Shown: positions 18,189-28,335, counted from the first letter of the stretch. The stretch is DNA of 64,000 bases from Paenibacillus oceani (GCF_014705615.1 NZ_JACXJA010000014.1:62001-126000); one strand, 5' to 3'. Made by a program: numbers and translations. The notes: a model not told the origin generated them from the sequence alone.

Positions 18189-19226
18189 ATGTACAGCATT
18201 CTGATCGTCGACGACGAGCCGATGATTCGCAAAGGGCTCGAGAAAATGATCCGGCAGACGGAGTCGCTGGACTGTTCCGTCCGCATGGCCGAAAACGGGG
18301 AAGAAGCGCTTGCCCGAATCCGCGAGGAACGACCGGATTTTGTATTCACAGACATTCGCATGCCGCGTATGGACGGGCTGGAGCTGTGCCGGAGGCTGGC
18401 CGAGGAGGAGCCGGACGTTCAGGTCGTCGTCATATCCGGCTACGGCGACTTCGAATACGCGCAGAAGTGTGTCTCGTACGGAGTCAAGCAATATTTGCTG
18501 AAGCCGGTCGGCGTCCAGGATATGCGGGATACGCTGGCTAAGCTGACGAACGCGCTGGGCCGGAAGCAGTCGCCGTATTATTTATCGGTAGCCCGGCTGG
18601 ACGAATGGGTGGAGCAGATGGAGGTCGCGGTCTGGAGCCTCCACAGCGAAGAGCTGGAGCGGCTGTTGGAACGGCTGGAGTGCGATTACGATTTTGCCCA
18701 GTTGACGGTAAGCCGGCAAAACGAGGCGCTGCAGGAGCTGTACGCGCTGCTTGTGAAGAAGCTGGCACACCGCGACGTCGTGCCGCACGACAAAGAGCTG
18801 CGGCTGGAGGGCGTCGCCACGAGCGCCAAGTCGTTCGGACGGCTGGCCGAGGCGGTTCGCAAAATCGCCGCCGATTTGAAGGCGAAGCGCAAAGGAAAGG
18901 CGAAAAATCCGGTGGAGGCGGCGAAGGCGTTTATCGACGAGCATTTGTCCAAGGAGGTGTCGCTGGAGGAAGTGGCGGACGTGCTGGGGCTGAATCCATC
19001 ATATTTCAGCCAGCTGTTTAAGCAGACGACGGACGAAACGTTCGTCCAGTACCGGACCCGCCGGAGGATGGACAAAGCCAAGAAGCTGCTGGAGCAGCCG
19101 CACTACCGGATTACGGATATTTCCTACGAGGTCGGTTACGCCGATCATCCGCATTTTACGAAAATGTTCAAGAAGCATACGGGTTATTCGCCGTCCGAAT
19201 ACCGCAGCAGACTCGGGATCGAATGA
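18189..19226 (+). CDS. Response regulator with AraC-type DNA-binding domain (YesN family)
   Basis: 345 aa. The receiver domain (1-120) has DDE at residues 8-10, phosphoacceptor D55 in FTDIRMPRMDG and the KP motif near 104. A linker follows, then a C-terminal AraC double HTH (~250-345: EEVADVLGLNPSYFSQLFKQ and YRITDISYEVGYADHPHFTK). ATG 18189 has AAAAGGGG upstream. It is the likely activator of the flanking permease and binding-protein promoters. The regulator precedes the kinase and the two overlap by 4 nt. The 210-bp gap before it contains nothing I can assign. Confidence 0.92.
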   Translation: MYSILIVDDEPMIRKGLEKMIRQTESLDCSVRMAENGEEALARIREERPDFVFTDIRMPRMDGLELCRRLAEEEPDVQVVVISGYGDFEYAQKCVSYGVKQYLLKPVGVQDMRDTLAKLTNALGRKQSPYYLSVARLDEWVEQMEVAVWSLHSEELERLLERLECDYDFAQLTVSRQNEALQELYALLVKKLAHRDVVPHDKELRLEGVATSAKSFGRLAEAVRKIAADLKAKRKGKAKNPVEAAKAFIDEHLSKEVSLEEVADVLGLNPSYFSQLFKQTTDETFVQYRTRRRMDKAKKLLEQPHYRITDISYEVGYADHPHFTKMFKKHTGYSPSEYRSRLGIE

Positions 19227-21070
19227 TGAAGAAACGTCTGTCGAGACAGCTTTTCGTCTATTTTCTGGTCGTCATCGTCATGTCGCTTACTACGGTCGGG
19301 ATTTTCTCGTACACGCAGTCGTCGCGGGCGCTCGACCGCCAGTCGGAGCGGTACATTTCCCAGATCATTACAAGCGCCGCTTATCAGACCGACATTTACT
19401 TGAGAACGTATGAGCGGGCAAGCCAGTCGCTGCTCACCAGCATGGATTTGAAGCGCTTTCTCGATATCAATCCGAACGACAGCTACGAGTACTATCAATA
19501 CTACAATGCGCTGCAAAAGGAACTGTTTCCGACGGTGTTCATTCTCCATCCGCAAACGCATCTGATTTATTTGATCGGAGAGCACGGACGCGCCGTCGCG
19601 GACGACAATTCGCCCCAGCTGTATACGCCGAACTTCCGGCCTGCGGAGCAATACGCGATGCTGCTCGAGCGGACGCCGGAGAACGGGGCGATTGCGATGT
19701 TCAAGTCGAGCATCAAGCCGGACCAGGCGGACCGGATCATTACGATGGCCCGGAGGGTGCGGGGAGTCTCGTCGTATACGCCGAACGGCGTGCTGGCGAT
19801 TGAGTTCAAGGAGCAGGATCTCGCGCAAATGTGGAAGCCTCTCGATATCGGGGAGCGCGGCTTTTTCTTCATCGTCGACGAACAGGGCGGTTTGATCTAC
19901 CGGCCGGCGGATTCCGAATATGCGGGCATTTCGAGCGGAAGTTTGCTTCACAAAGTGACGGAGACCGGCAACGGCAGCTTTCTGGAGAAGCTGAACGGGG
20001 AAAACCGGCTGTTCGTCACCCGCAAATCGGACTATTCCAACTGGACGATCGCGATATCCGTGCCCGTGCAGGAGCTGCGCGGCCCGGTATCCGCCATCCG
20101 CTCGACAACGCTTGTCGTCGGACTGCTGACGCTGGTGGCGGCGATCTTCGCCGCGCTCCGGTTCGGCCGCTCGATCGTGAAGCCGATTCAGGTGCTCAAG
20201 AACGGCATGCGCCAGACGGAGAAGGGCAATTGGGGCCATATTCACGTTCCCGAGCGGCAGGACGAGATCGGCAGCCTGATCGTGACGTACAACCGGATGG
20301 TGACCCGTCTGTCGGAGCTCGTCGAGGAAGTGTACGCAGCCGAGCTGAAGCAGCAGGGGACGCTGCTGGATTTGCAGGAAACCCGGCTGGAGCGGCACAG
20401 GGCGGAGTTTCAGGCGCTGCAAATGCAAATTAACCCGCATTTTTTGTACAACACGCTGGAGACGATCAAATGTTACGCCGTCGTCCAGGATTCCGCGGAA
20501 ATTACCGAGATGGTGGAGGCGATGGCCTTCATGCTGCGGTATTCGATCCAGACGAATCTGGAGGAAATTACGATGGCCAACGAGCTGAAGCATGTGCTCA
20601 GCTATATGACGGTACTGCGGCACCGGCACGGGCGCGACTTCGACATCGACGTAGCGGTTCCTCCCGAGCTGCTGCTGGAGAAGATGGTACGGCTGACGCT
20701 GCAGCCGATCGTGGAAAATATTTTTCAGCATGCGTTCCCGGACGGGATCGAGGACCGGCACTACATCCGGATCGACGCGCGGCGCGAGGACGACCGGTTT
20801 CTCGTGATCGTCGAGGATAACGGGGCCGGCATGAGCCCGGAGAAGCTGGAGGCGCTGCGGGAGAAGCTGAAGCAAAACCGGCTGGCCGAACCGGACACCG
20901 GCTCGATCTATCATCGCGGAGGCATCGGTCTGATGAACGTGCACCGGCGCATCCAGCTCGTATTCGGCGAACAGTACGGCATGTCGGTCGGCAGCGAGCG
21001 CGGCAAGGGAACCCGCATTACGCTGACGATGCCGGGCATACGCAACAAGCTCAGCATAGCGGCGGACTGA
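19223..21070 (+). CDS. Sensor histidine kinase, YesM family
   Basis: 615 aa. Membrane helix at ~12-32, an extracellular Cache-like sensor domain (~35-285), a second helix (~290-310), HAMP, then the HisKA_7TM/His_kinase domain (PF06580) with phosphoacceptor H406 in QINPHFLYNTLE, and a C-terminal HATPase (IVENIFQHAF, VEDNGAGMSPEKLE). It presumably detects oligosaccharide outside the cell, possibly with the binding protein, and phosphorylates the overlapping response regulator. Confidence 0.93.
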   Translation: MMKKRLSRQLFVYFLVVIVMSLTTVGIFSYTQSSRALDRQSERYISQIITSAAYQTDIYLRTYERASQSLLTSMDLKRFLDINPNDSYEYYQYYNALQKELFPTVFILHPQTHLIYLIGEHGRAVADDNSPQLYTPNFRPAEQYAMLLERTPENGAIAMFKSSIKPDQADRIITMARRVRGVSSYTPNGVLAIEFKEQDLAQMWKPLDIGERGFFFIVDEQGGLIYRPADSEYAGISSGSLLHKVTETGNGSFLEKLNGENRLFVTRKSDYSNWTIAISVPVQELRGPVSAIRSTTLVVGLLTLVAAIFAALRFGRSIVKPIQVLKNGMRQTEKGNWGHIHVPERQDEIGSLIVTYNRMVTRLSELVEEVYAAELKQQGTLLDLQETRLERHRAEFQALQMQINPHFLYNTLETIKCYAVVQDSAEITEMVEAMAFMLRYSIQTNLEEITMANELKHVLSYMTVLRHRHGRDFDIDVAVPPELLLEKMVRLTLQPIVENIFQHAFPDGIEDRHYIRIDARREDDRFLVIVEDNGAGMSPEKLEALREKLKQNRLAEPDTGSIYHRGGIGLMNVHRRIQLVFGEQYGMSVGSERGKGTRITLTMPGIRNKLSIAAD

Positions 21071-21145
21071 ACGGACAGAGGCTGAGGCTGACATTCAAAG
21101 ATAGGCATGTGCTCAAAAAACAAAAATCATGAGGAGGACGAAACA

Positions 21146-21916
21146 ATGAATACGATCGATCTGACGGGGAAAGTCGCTTTGGTAACGGGTTCCAGCTCGG
21201 GTATCGGACGCGCGGTTGCGATCCGGCTCGCGGCCAGCGGAGCGAAGGTGGCGGTTAATTATTTGAAAAATGCGGGCGACGGCGAGGAGACGGTCCGGAC
21301 GATCCGCACGGCTGGAGGGACGGCGGAGCTGTTCCAGGCCGACGTCTCAAAGCTGGATCAGATCGGTGCGCTCGTGAGCGCCGTCGAGGCCGCCTTCGGC
21401 ACTGGAATCGATATCCTCGTGAACAATGCCGGTCATCTGGTGCAGCGTTGCTCCAACGCGGATATGACGGAGGAGCTATACGATACGATTATGGATGTGA
21501 ACCTGAAAAGCACCGTGTTCGTAACAAAAGCGGCGCTGCCGGGCATGAAGGCCAAGGGAGGGGGCGCTATCGTCAACCTGTCCTCGCTGGCGGGGCATGA
21601 CGGGGGCGGGCCGGGCGCGAGCGTATATGCGGCGAGCAAAGGCGCGATCGTCTCTTATTCCAAAGGGCTTGCCAAAGAGCTGGCCGCCAGCGGCATCCGG
21701 GTTAATGCCGTTTCCCCGGGCTTTATCGGTCAGACGGCGTTCCATGCGACATTCACCTCCGAGGAAGGACGCAAAGCGACGGTCGGGCGCGTTCCGCTTG
21801 GACGGGAAGGCACTCCGGACGACGTGGCCGGGGCGGTTCTGTTCCTCGTCTCCGATCTGGCTTCCTACCTGACCGGGGAAACCGTCGAAGTAAACGGAGG
21901 CATGTTCATGCGATGA
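21146..21916 (+). CDS. SDR family oxidoreductase (FabG-like)
   Basis: 256 aa classical short-chain dehydrogenase. NAD(P)-binding TGSSSGIG near residue 13, NNAG, the Ser of NLSSLAG and the YAASKG catalytic Tyr-Lys are present. ATG 21146 follows GAGGAGG by 8 nt. It overlaps the lyase gene by 4 nt. In uronate pathways such enzymes reduce the unsaturated sugar (DEH) released by lyases; that role fits but is inferred. Confidence 0.88.
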   Translation: MNTIDLTGKVALVTGSSSGIGRAVAIRLAASGAKVAVNYLKNAGDGEETVRTIRTAGGTAELFQADVSKLDQIGALVSAVEAAFGTGIDILVNNAGHLVQRCSNADMTEELYDTIMDVNLKSTVFVTKAALPGMKAKGGGAIVNLSSLAGHDGGGPGASVYAASKGAIVSYSKGLAKELAASGIRVNAVSPGFIGQTAFHATFTSEEGRKATVGRVPLGREGTPDDVAGAVLFLVSDLASYLTGETVEVNGGMFMR

Positions 21917-24072
21917 AGACGACACGAATCCGGGAAAAGGTGCGAGAGAACATATGGGGTCAGCCGGCCTGCGAACTGCTGCGCCGCGAGCTGGATTCGC
22001 TGCCGGAGCAGGCGCTGGCGATCCCTCATGAGCCGGGCGGGTGGTGGCACCAATACGTGTGCCCGGAGCATCATACCGAGCTGCTGTTCGATCCGGCCGA
22101 GGCGGATGCGCTGTCGTACGTTTGCCCTCACGGCTGCCGGCTGTCGGGCGAGCCTTACCGCGGCGCCTGGCTCGTGTTCAAGCACCAGGCGCTGGCGCGG
22201 TATGCGCTTCAGGCTGCGGCCGTTTATGCGGGAATCGGCGATGAGGAGTATGCCGCGCTCGGCCGGAAGCTGATTGCCGGTTATGCCGCGCAGTTTCCGC
22301 ATTATCCGGTCCATCCGGACGCCCAGCCCTGGATGCTGAAAGGGCGAGCCTTTCATCAGGCGCTGACGGAGGCGATCTGGGCGACGACGCTGATCCGGGG
22401 GTATTTGCTGCTGCGCGACGAAGGTGCGGCCGTCTGGGACGAAGCGGACGCTGCGGCGATGGAGACGTTTCTCGGCTTGCTGGAAAGCAGTATGGAGCAG
22501 TACCGGCACGTCTTGATTCATGAAAAGCGCAATCCTGAAAATAACTACACGGCTTGGCTAAACGCGGCGCTTGCCTGCGTCTACGCCGCCCGCGGCGAGA
22601 AGGAAAAGCTGCTGGCGCTCGTTGACGGCGAAGGCGGACTGCTCCATCATCTGACGATCGGCGTAAAGCCGGATCAGTTCGAATTCGAGGGCAGCACGTA
22701 TTACCACATTTTTGTACTGCGGGCGTATTTCATTACAGCGGAGATGGCGGAACGGCTTGGCGTCGATTTGTACGCGGTCCGGGGAGCGGACGGTCAGTGC
22801 TTCGAAGGGATGCTGGACGTGCTAGCCAGGCTGGCGAACGATCTTGGCAAGCTGCCTGCGCTGCACGACGGCCCTTACGCGCGGGTGCCCTACGCCCGGG
22901 AGATCGCCGAAGTATTCGAGACCGGGCTGACCCGGTACGGGCATGCCCGGTATGCGCCGATTCTTGCCGAAGCTTACAGACAGCTGTACGGCGGGCCGGT
23001 GCGGACCGGACTGGAGGCTGTGGTGTACGGAACGGGCGATTGGACGCCGACGGCTTATCGTATGGATCAGGGAGCGTTGGATGGCTTGGAAGGAGGAGCC
23101 CGCGCCCCCTCCGGGATTCCGCCGACTGACGACTATAGTCAGCGCCGATCGCTGCTGCTTGCCGACTCGGGTTTCGTCGTGCTGCGCCGTCCGGGGAGCA
23201 AGCTGTCCCTTCTGGCCGATTTCGGTCCGCACGGCGGCTCGCACGGCCATTACGACAAGCTGCACGTATCGCTTATGCACAAGAGCGGCGCCGTCGCCCC
23301 GGATAGGGGAGTGGTGCCGTACGGCTCGCCATTGCGGAAAGGCTGGTATGCGGAAACGGCGAGCCATAACACGGTGTCGATCGGCGGACAGTCGCAAGCG
23401 CCGCATGAAGGCGAATGCATGCGATTCGAAGAAGGAGAGGAAGGGACGCACGTCTGGCTCCGTTCGGATCAGGCTTACGCGGGTACGGTGTTCGACCGCC
23501 ATCTGCTGCTGACCGGGGAATGGCTGCTCGACTGGTTCGAGGTGCAGACCGGGGAAGCGGCGGAGATCGACTGGTGGATGCACGGGATCGGGGAGATGGC
23601 GCCCGCCGGCTCCCCGGAAGCGTGGGAGGCGGCCGGCAGGGATGCAGGCGCTGAGGGTGTGGTGTTGGGCGCCCGCGGCGGTTACTCCCACATTCGGGCG
23701 GTAAACAGCCGCAAGCCGATTTTGACGGACCAGGATACCTGCTTATGGCGGATGACTGTGGACGGAACGGAGGAGCAGGTGACGGCGGCGATGGTGCTGT
23801 TTCCCGGCTCCGAGGCCAAGTTGGTCCGCACGCCCGGCGTATCTGTCGATCCGAGCAAGCCTGGGGCAGGTCTGCTTCATCGGCAGCGCGGGCGCTCGGC
23901 CAGGTTCATCGCGATGTACCGCGACGGCGCCGAGCCGTTGTCGCTTCATTTCCGCGAAGGAACGGCAGGAGGTGCCGCGCTGGATATCGCCGACGGGAAC
24001 GGTGTGCGGCGGACCGTTCATTTTACGAAGCAGGCAGGTTTACGTTTGGCAGAGCCAACCCGAGGAGCGTGA
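21913..24072 (+). CDS. Heparinase II/III family protein
   Basis: 719 aa, no signal peptide, so cytoplasmic. An (alpha/alpha) toroid N-terminal half (~60-400) with NPENNYTAWLNAAL and the conserved EFEGSTYYHIFVLRAY is followed by the heparinase II/III beta-sandwich, DFGPHGGSHGHYDKL and ASHNTVSIGG, which contain the expected His/Tyr catalytic positions. It should cleave uronic-acid-containing oligosaccharides by beta-elimination. A CPEHHTELLF/CPHGC pair near residues 50-80 could bind zinc. Exact polysaccharide unknown. Confidence 0.85.
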   Translation: MKTTRIREKVRENIWGQPACELLRRELDSLPEQALAIPHEPGGWWHQYVCPEHHTELLFDPAEADALSYVCPHGCRLSGEPYRGAWLVFKHQALARYALQAAAVYAGIGDEEYAALGRKLIAGYAAQFPHYPVHPDAQPWMLKGRAFHQALTEAIWATTLIRGYLLLRDEGAAVWDEADAAAMETFLGLLESSMEQYRHVLIHEKRNPENNYTAWLNAALACVYAARGEKEKLLALVDGEGGLLHHLTIGVKPDQFEFEGSTYYHIFVLRAYFITAEMAERLGVDLYAVRGADGQCFEGMLDVLARLANDLGKLPALHDGPYARVPYAREIAEVFETGLTRYGHARYAPILAEAYRQLYGGPVRTGLEAVVYGTGDWTPTAYRMDQGALDGLEGGARAPSGIPPTDDYSQRRSLLLADSGFVVLRRPGSKLSLLADFGPHGGSHGHYDKLHVSLMHKSGAVAPDRGVVPYGSPLRKGWYAETASHNTVSIGGQSQAPHEGECMRFEEGEEGTHVWLRSDQAYAGTVFDRHLLLTGEWLLDWFEVQTGEAAEIDWWMHGIGEMAPAGSPEAWEAAGRDAGAEGVVLGARGGYSHIRAVNSRKPILTDQDTCLWRMTVDGTEEQVTAAMVLFPGSEAKLVRTPGVSVDPSKPGAGLLHRQRGRSARFIAMYRDGAEPLSLHFREGTAGGAALDIADGNGVRRTVHFTKQAGLRLAEPTRGA

Positions 24073-24079
24073 TCCGGAA

Positions 24080-26425
24080 ATGACGAAGCTGTACGAGCCG
24101 AACAGCGACATACTAACCGTCCCGTATGAACCGAACGAGCGGACGATACTGCTGGAAAATCCGCCGCGCTTCACCTGGATGCCGGCGGCGGAGTCCGACG
24201 ACCGGTACGTGCTGCAGCTATCGTCTTCGCCGGGCTTCGAGGCGGAGCGAACGGACGTATATGAGCCCGTTCCATATAACTACTTCACCCCGGATCGGCC
24301 GCTTGCCCCGGGTATCTGCTACTGGCGTTACGCCCTGCTGATCGGGGAGGAGACGGCGGACGGCTGTGCCGCCGGGATCGGCGCTGCGGCGAATACGGGT
24401 GCCGGGCAGCGGACGGAATGGAGCCGGGTCCGTTCGTTTGAAGTGCCGGCAGGGCTGCCGGAGACGCCGCTGCCGGGACGCGGCACCCGTTACCCTGCGC
24501 CGGGCGGGGGGCACCCCCGCTTGTGGCTGCAAGCCGATTCGCTTGCGCCGTTCCGCGATGCGGTGCGAAAAGACGCGTCCGCGTACGGCTGGGGCGAGTT
24601 TATGGAGAAATCGGTACTCCCCTGGACGAACCGGCCGCTCATCCCGGAGCCTGCACCATATCCGGACAACAAGCGGGTGGCCCATCTTTGGCGCCGGATG
24701 TACATCGATTGCCAGGAGTGCTTGTATGCGGTCCGTCACTTAAGCGTCGCCGGCATCGTGCTCGAAGACCGCGAACGGATCGGTCAGGCGAAGCGGTGGC
24801 TGCTGCATGTGGCGTCTTGGAATACGGAGGGAGCGACGAGCCGGGACTATAACGACGAAGCGGCTTTCCGCATCGCCGGCGCGCTTGCCTGGGGCTACGA
24901 CTGGCTGCACGGGGAGCTGAACGAGGCGGAGCGGGCGGCAGTGCGCCGCAGCTTGTTCCGCCGTACCGAGCAGGTCGCCTGCCACGTGATCGAGCGGTCG
25001 AAAATTCATCAGGTGCCGTACGACAGCCATGCCGTCCGCTCGCTGTCGTCGGTGCTGGTTCCTTGCTGTATGGCGCTGCTGGGGGAAGAGCCGAAGGCCG
25101 AGCAGTGGCTCGACTACGCGATCGAATATTTCGCCTGCCTGTATTCGCCTTGGGGCGGCGCGGACGGAGGCTGGGCCGAGGGGCCGATGTACTGGACGAC
25201 CGGCATGGCGTTCGTCACCGAAGCGATGAATCTGCTGCGGTCTTACACCGGAATCGATTTGTACCGCCGGCCCTTTTTCCGGCGAACCGGAGATTTTCCG
25301 CTGTATGTGTTCCCGCCGGACGTAAGGCGCGCCAGCTTCGCGGATCAGTCAACGCTCGGCGATCCGCCCAGCCTGAAGACGGGGTTTAATGTCCGCCAGT
25401 TTGCCGGAGTCACGGGGGACGGACGCTACCAATGGTATTATGAGCAAGTGAAACGTCTGAACCCTGATGCGGACAGTAAATTTTACAATTACGGCTGGTG
25501 GGATTTCCGTTTCGACGAGATGACGTATCTTCACGATTATCCGCCTGTCGAGTCTGTGGCGCCTGTCGGCATTGAAGCGGTCAAATGGTTCAAGGACGTC
25601 GGCTGGGTGGCGATGCACCGCCGCATGGACGATCCGCAGGAGCATATCATGCTGCTGACGAAGAGCAGCCGCTACGGCTCGATCAGCCACAGCCACGGCG
25701 ATCAGAACGCTTTTCTGCTGCATGCGTTCGGCGAACCGCTGGCGATCGAGAGCGGGTATTACGTCGCCTTCGGCAGCACGATGCACCTTCAATGGCGCAG
25801 ACAGACCCGCTCCAAAAACGTCATCCTGATCGACGGGCAGGGCCAATATGCGGGACCCGATAAGGTGCTGAACATGGCGGCCTCCGGAACGGTGCTCGAA
25901 GTGTGCGATACCGGGGACTGCAGTTTCGTCCGATCCGATGCGACCGCCGCTTACAGGCAGTTGGTGCCGGATTTGAAATCGTATGTCCGCGAAATTTATT
26001 TCGTAGGACAGTCGTATTTTGTGATTGTCGATTACGTGGATCTGGAGCAGCCGGCTTCCGTCGATTGGCTGTTCCACACGCTGCATCCGATGACGATCAA
26101 AGGCCAGTCGTTCCGGGTTAACGGGGAAAAGGCCGAGCTTGCCGGCCGGTTCGCCTATTGCTCGTCGGGAGAGCTTGAGCTGTCGCAGCACAACGAATTC
26201 ACGGACGTCGATCCTTCGGAGATCGAAGGGCTGCCGCTTCACTGGCATTTAACGGCTTCGACCCGGAAGGCGTCCAGTCACCGCATTGCCGCGCTGCTCG
26301 TCCCGATAAAGAAGGGGGACGCCAAATACGTCTCGTTTTTTATGGACGATCAGGATCACGGGGTTCACTTGTATTTCACGGAGGACGGCAGGACACAGCG
26401 TATTGAAATCGCCAAATCGTATTAG
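24080..26425 (+). CDS. Heparinase II/III family protein with N-terminal Fn3-like (DUF4962) domain
   Basis: 781 aa from ATG 24080 (GAGGAG 12 nt upstream); earlier residues of the open frame overlap the previous gene and are not protein-like. N-terminal beta domain (~1-150, FTWMPAAESDDRYVLQLSSS), an alpha toroid (~190-500) and a heparinase-type C-terminal sandwich (SHSHGDQNAFLLHAFGEP, then SKNVILIDGQGQ). No signal peptide is visible. It follows the other lyase by 7 nt and probably acts on the same imported material with a different linkage or end preference. Confidence 0.8.
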   Translation: MTKLYEPNSDILTVPYEPNERTILLENPPRFTWMPAAESDDRYVLQLSSSPGFEAERTDVYEPVPYNYFTPDRPLAPGICYWRYALLIGEETADGCAAGIGAAANTGAGQRTEWSRVRSFEVPAGLPETPLPGRGTRYPAPGGGHPRLWLQADSLAPFRDAVRKDASAYGWGEFMEKSVLPWTNRPLIPEPAPYPDNKRVAHLWRRMYIDCQECLYAVRHLSVAGIVLEDRERIGQAKRWLLHVASWNTEGATSRDYNDEAAFRIAGALAWGYDWLHGELNEAERAAVRRSLFRRTEQVACHVIERSKIHQVPYDSHAVRSLSSVLVPCCMALLGEEPKAEQWLDYAIEYFACLYSPWGGADGGWAEGPMYWTTGMAFVTEAMNLLRSYTGIDLYRRPFFRRTGDFPLYVFPPDVRRASFADQSTLGDPPSLKTGFNVRQFAGVTGDGRYQWYYEQVKRLNPDADSKFYNYGWWDFRFDEMTYLHDYPPVESVAPVGIEAVKWFKDVGWVAMHRRMDDPQEHIMLLTKSSRYGSISHSHGDQNAFLLHAFGEPLAIESGYYVAFGSTMHLQWRRQTRSKNVILIDGQGQYAGPDKVLNMAASGTVLEVCDTGDCSFVRSDATAAYRQLVPDLKSYVREIYFVGQSYFVIVDYVDLEQPASVDWLFHTLHPMTIKGQSFRVNGEKAELAGRFAYCSSGELELSQHNEFTDVDPSEIEGLPLHWHLTASTRKASSHRIAALLVPIKKGDAKYVSFFMDDQDHGVHLYFTEDGRTQRIEIAKSY

Positions 26426-26463
26426 GCGTGACGGGTAAATCTGAAAAAATGACAAACCGACAT

Positions 26464-26504
26464 AAAGCCACTCCATTGTTGAAATCCGCATCCGGCGATA
26501 AGAT
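26464..26504 (+). promoter_or_regulatory. Promoter of the binding-protein gene with the shared upstream box
   Basis: TTGTTG (26476-26481), 17-bp spacer, TAAGAT (26499-26504), preceded by AAAG-CC-ACTCCA. This has the same box and spacing as the permease promoter at 16025-16065. Confidence 0.65.
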
Positions 26505-26519
26505 AGGGCTAGAACCACG

Positions 26520-26533
26520 ATAAAGCGTTTTCA
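26520..26533 (+). promoter_or_regulatory. cre-like catabolite site
   Basis: ATAAAGCGTTTTCA matches the cre consensus at 12 of 14 positions, about 10-20 bp after the likely transcription start and 27 bp before the ATG. Confidence 0.45.
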
Positions 26534-26560
26534 ATATAGCGAAAAGGGAAGAGGGGTATC

Positions 26561-28123
26561 ATGAACAAATGGTTTAAAGTGAGCTTGGTGAGCACGCTTG
26601 CCCTTGGCACCTTAGTCGGCTGCGGTACGAAAGAGGACGGGAATTCCGGCAAAGACGGCCAGGCGGCCGGCCCGGGAGAAAAGACGAAGTTTTCGATCGC
26701 GCTGCGGACGCTGGCTTTCAACTATGTGGAGAAGTCCCCGAATCTGAACGAAGACAAGTGGGTCAAGCGGCTGGAAGAAAAAACGAATACCGATCTGAAC
26801 ATCGTGCTCGTGCCGCATAAGGAATATGAGCAGAAGATGGTGCAAATGTTCGCCACTGGCGACGTTGCGGACGTGATGCAGGGCAGCGGAGGCGTCAACG
26901 GCAAAGAAATGGCGGGCTCGGTGCAGGCGGGCGTCTTTATGCCGCTGGACGACCTGCTCAAGAAGCACGGGCAAAATCTGCTGAAGAAAATTCCGAAGGA
27001 CGCCTGGGATCAAGTATCGTATCAGGGCAAAATTTACGCGATTCCGGAATATTTGTCCAATCCTTCGCGGAGAGCGACCTGGGTTCGCCAAGATTTGCTC
27101 GATAAAGCCGGGCTGAAGGCGCCGAAGACAGTGGAGGAAACGCTTGATATGCTGCGCGCGTTCAAGAAGCTGGGCGTCGAGAATCCGTATATGGGCCGGC
27201 AAGATTTCAAATACGCCGATACGTTTTTTGGAGCGTATGACGTGTATCCGTATTTGTCGATGTTCGAGAAGCAGGGTGACCAGGTCGTTCCGAAGTTTTT
27301 CGACTCGGATAATATGCAGAAGGCGCTTGGCGTGTACAAGACGATGTACGATGAAGGCTTGATTAACAAGGAGTTCGCGACGATCAACCCGACGACGTTC
27401 AAAAACACGATCCTGGCCGGTAAAGCGGGCATGTGGACGATGAATGCGAACGAGCTGCTGCAATGGGAGGCCCAGCTGAAGGCGAGCGTTCCCGAGGCGA
27501 AGCTGGAAATTATCCCTTCCCCGACCGGAACTGACGGCAAGGGCGGCCATTATTTGTACGGATCGGTCACCCGCTCGTATTTTATTAAAAAAGATGTAAA
27601 AAACGCCGAAAGCATCGTGAAGTTTTTCGACTGGATGGTCTCGGACGAGGCGGAGAAGTTTTTCACGTTTGGCGTTGAAGGCGAGACGTACAAGACGGAG
27701 AACGGCAAAATCGTCTATACGTCGCCGACCGATCCGACGGCTGTCGACGAAGAGCGGTACAGACAGGCGTTCCTGTGGATGGTTCAGGATACGACGTACA
27801 ACAAAGGCTCGCTGGACCTGACGCCTGAAGGCAAAAAGCTGATTCAGATTTACGATACGGTTCTCGCCAAGGAAGGGCGCGACGGCATCACATTCGAGCC
27901 GCGTCTGGAGTCGCTTACGAAAAATCCGGACGTTTCGCCTAATTCCGACACCGCACCGCCGCTTCTGCTCACCCACATGGTCAAAATGGTGTACGGCAAA
28001 GAGCCGATCTCCGACTGGCCGAAGGTAATCGAGGAATGGAAATCGAAGGGCGGCAACGAGGTCATCAAGGAAGCGACCGACAAGTTCAACAAAAACGAAG
28101 GAATCACGATGCCGCGGCGGTAA
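26561..28123 (+). CDS. Extracellular solute-binding lipoprotein (LplA type)
   Basis: 520 aa lipoprotein: signal peptide with lipobox LVGC (Cys ~22), a short Gly/Lys-rich linker, then a family 1 binding fold (FYxP-like ...GKIYAIPEYLSNPSRRATWVRQD, ENPYMGRQ, YLYGSVTRSYFIKKD). Large LplA proteins bind complex oligosaccharides for LplB/LplC permeases; the permeases at 16131-17978 are the evident partners although 8.6 kb away. SD AGAGGGG before ATG 26561. Confidence 0.92.
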   Translation: MNKWFKVSLVSTLALGTLVGCGTKEDGNSGKDGQAAGPGEKTKFSIALRTLAFNYVEKSPNLNEDKWVKRLEEKTNTDLNIVLVPHKEYEQKMVQMFATGDVADVMQGSGGVNGKEMAGSVQAGVFMPLDDLLKKHGQNLLKKIPKDAWDQVSYQGKIYAIPEYLSNPSRRATWVRQDLLDKAGLKAPKTVEETLDMLRAFKKLGVENPYMGRQDFKYADTFFGAYDVYPYLSMFEKQGDQVVPKFFDSDNMQKALGVYKTMYDEGLINKEFATINPTTFKNTILAGKAGMWTMNANELLQWEAQLKASVPEAKLEIIPSPTGTDGKGGHYLYGSVTRSYFIKKDVKNAESIVKFFDWMVSDEAEKFFTFGVEGETYKTENGKIVYTSPTDPTAVDEERYRQAFLWMVQDTTYNKGSLDLTPEGKKLIQIYDTVLAKEGRDGITFEPRLESLTKNPDVSPNSDTAPPLLLTHMVKMVYGKEPISDWPKVIEEWKSKGGNEVIKEATDKFNKNEGITMPRR

Positions 28124-28212
28124 GGCCGAATGCGGGCGCGGCTTCTTCAGAGGGGATGTCCCCAAAGTCATTAATCGTTTTTTGAGCCTCATCCAGAACC
28201 GATTCCCTCAAG

Positions 28213-28259
28213 AAAAAGGACCTCAGTCTCCACTTTACCGTGGATTTTGGGGTCCTTTT
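28213..28259 (+). terminator. Terminator after the binding-protein gene
   Basis: Stem AAAAGGACC / GGTCCTTTT with an inner CCAC/GTGG hairpin. The A and T tracts on both sides could let it work in both directions. Confidence 0.75.
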
Positions 28260-28335
28260 GCGCTCGGATATTGGGACGCCTCTGTCACGTGGGCACTTTT
28301 GGCCCCCTCTTTTCCGTGCATAGATCGATGTATAT

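Noticed and set aside
16101-18491. 796-codon minus-strand open frame
   Set aside because: It is antisense to the two permease genes and the response regulator, is rich in Arg/His/Gln with no recognisable domain, and reflects GC-biased codon usage of the real genes.
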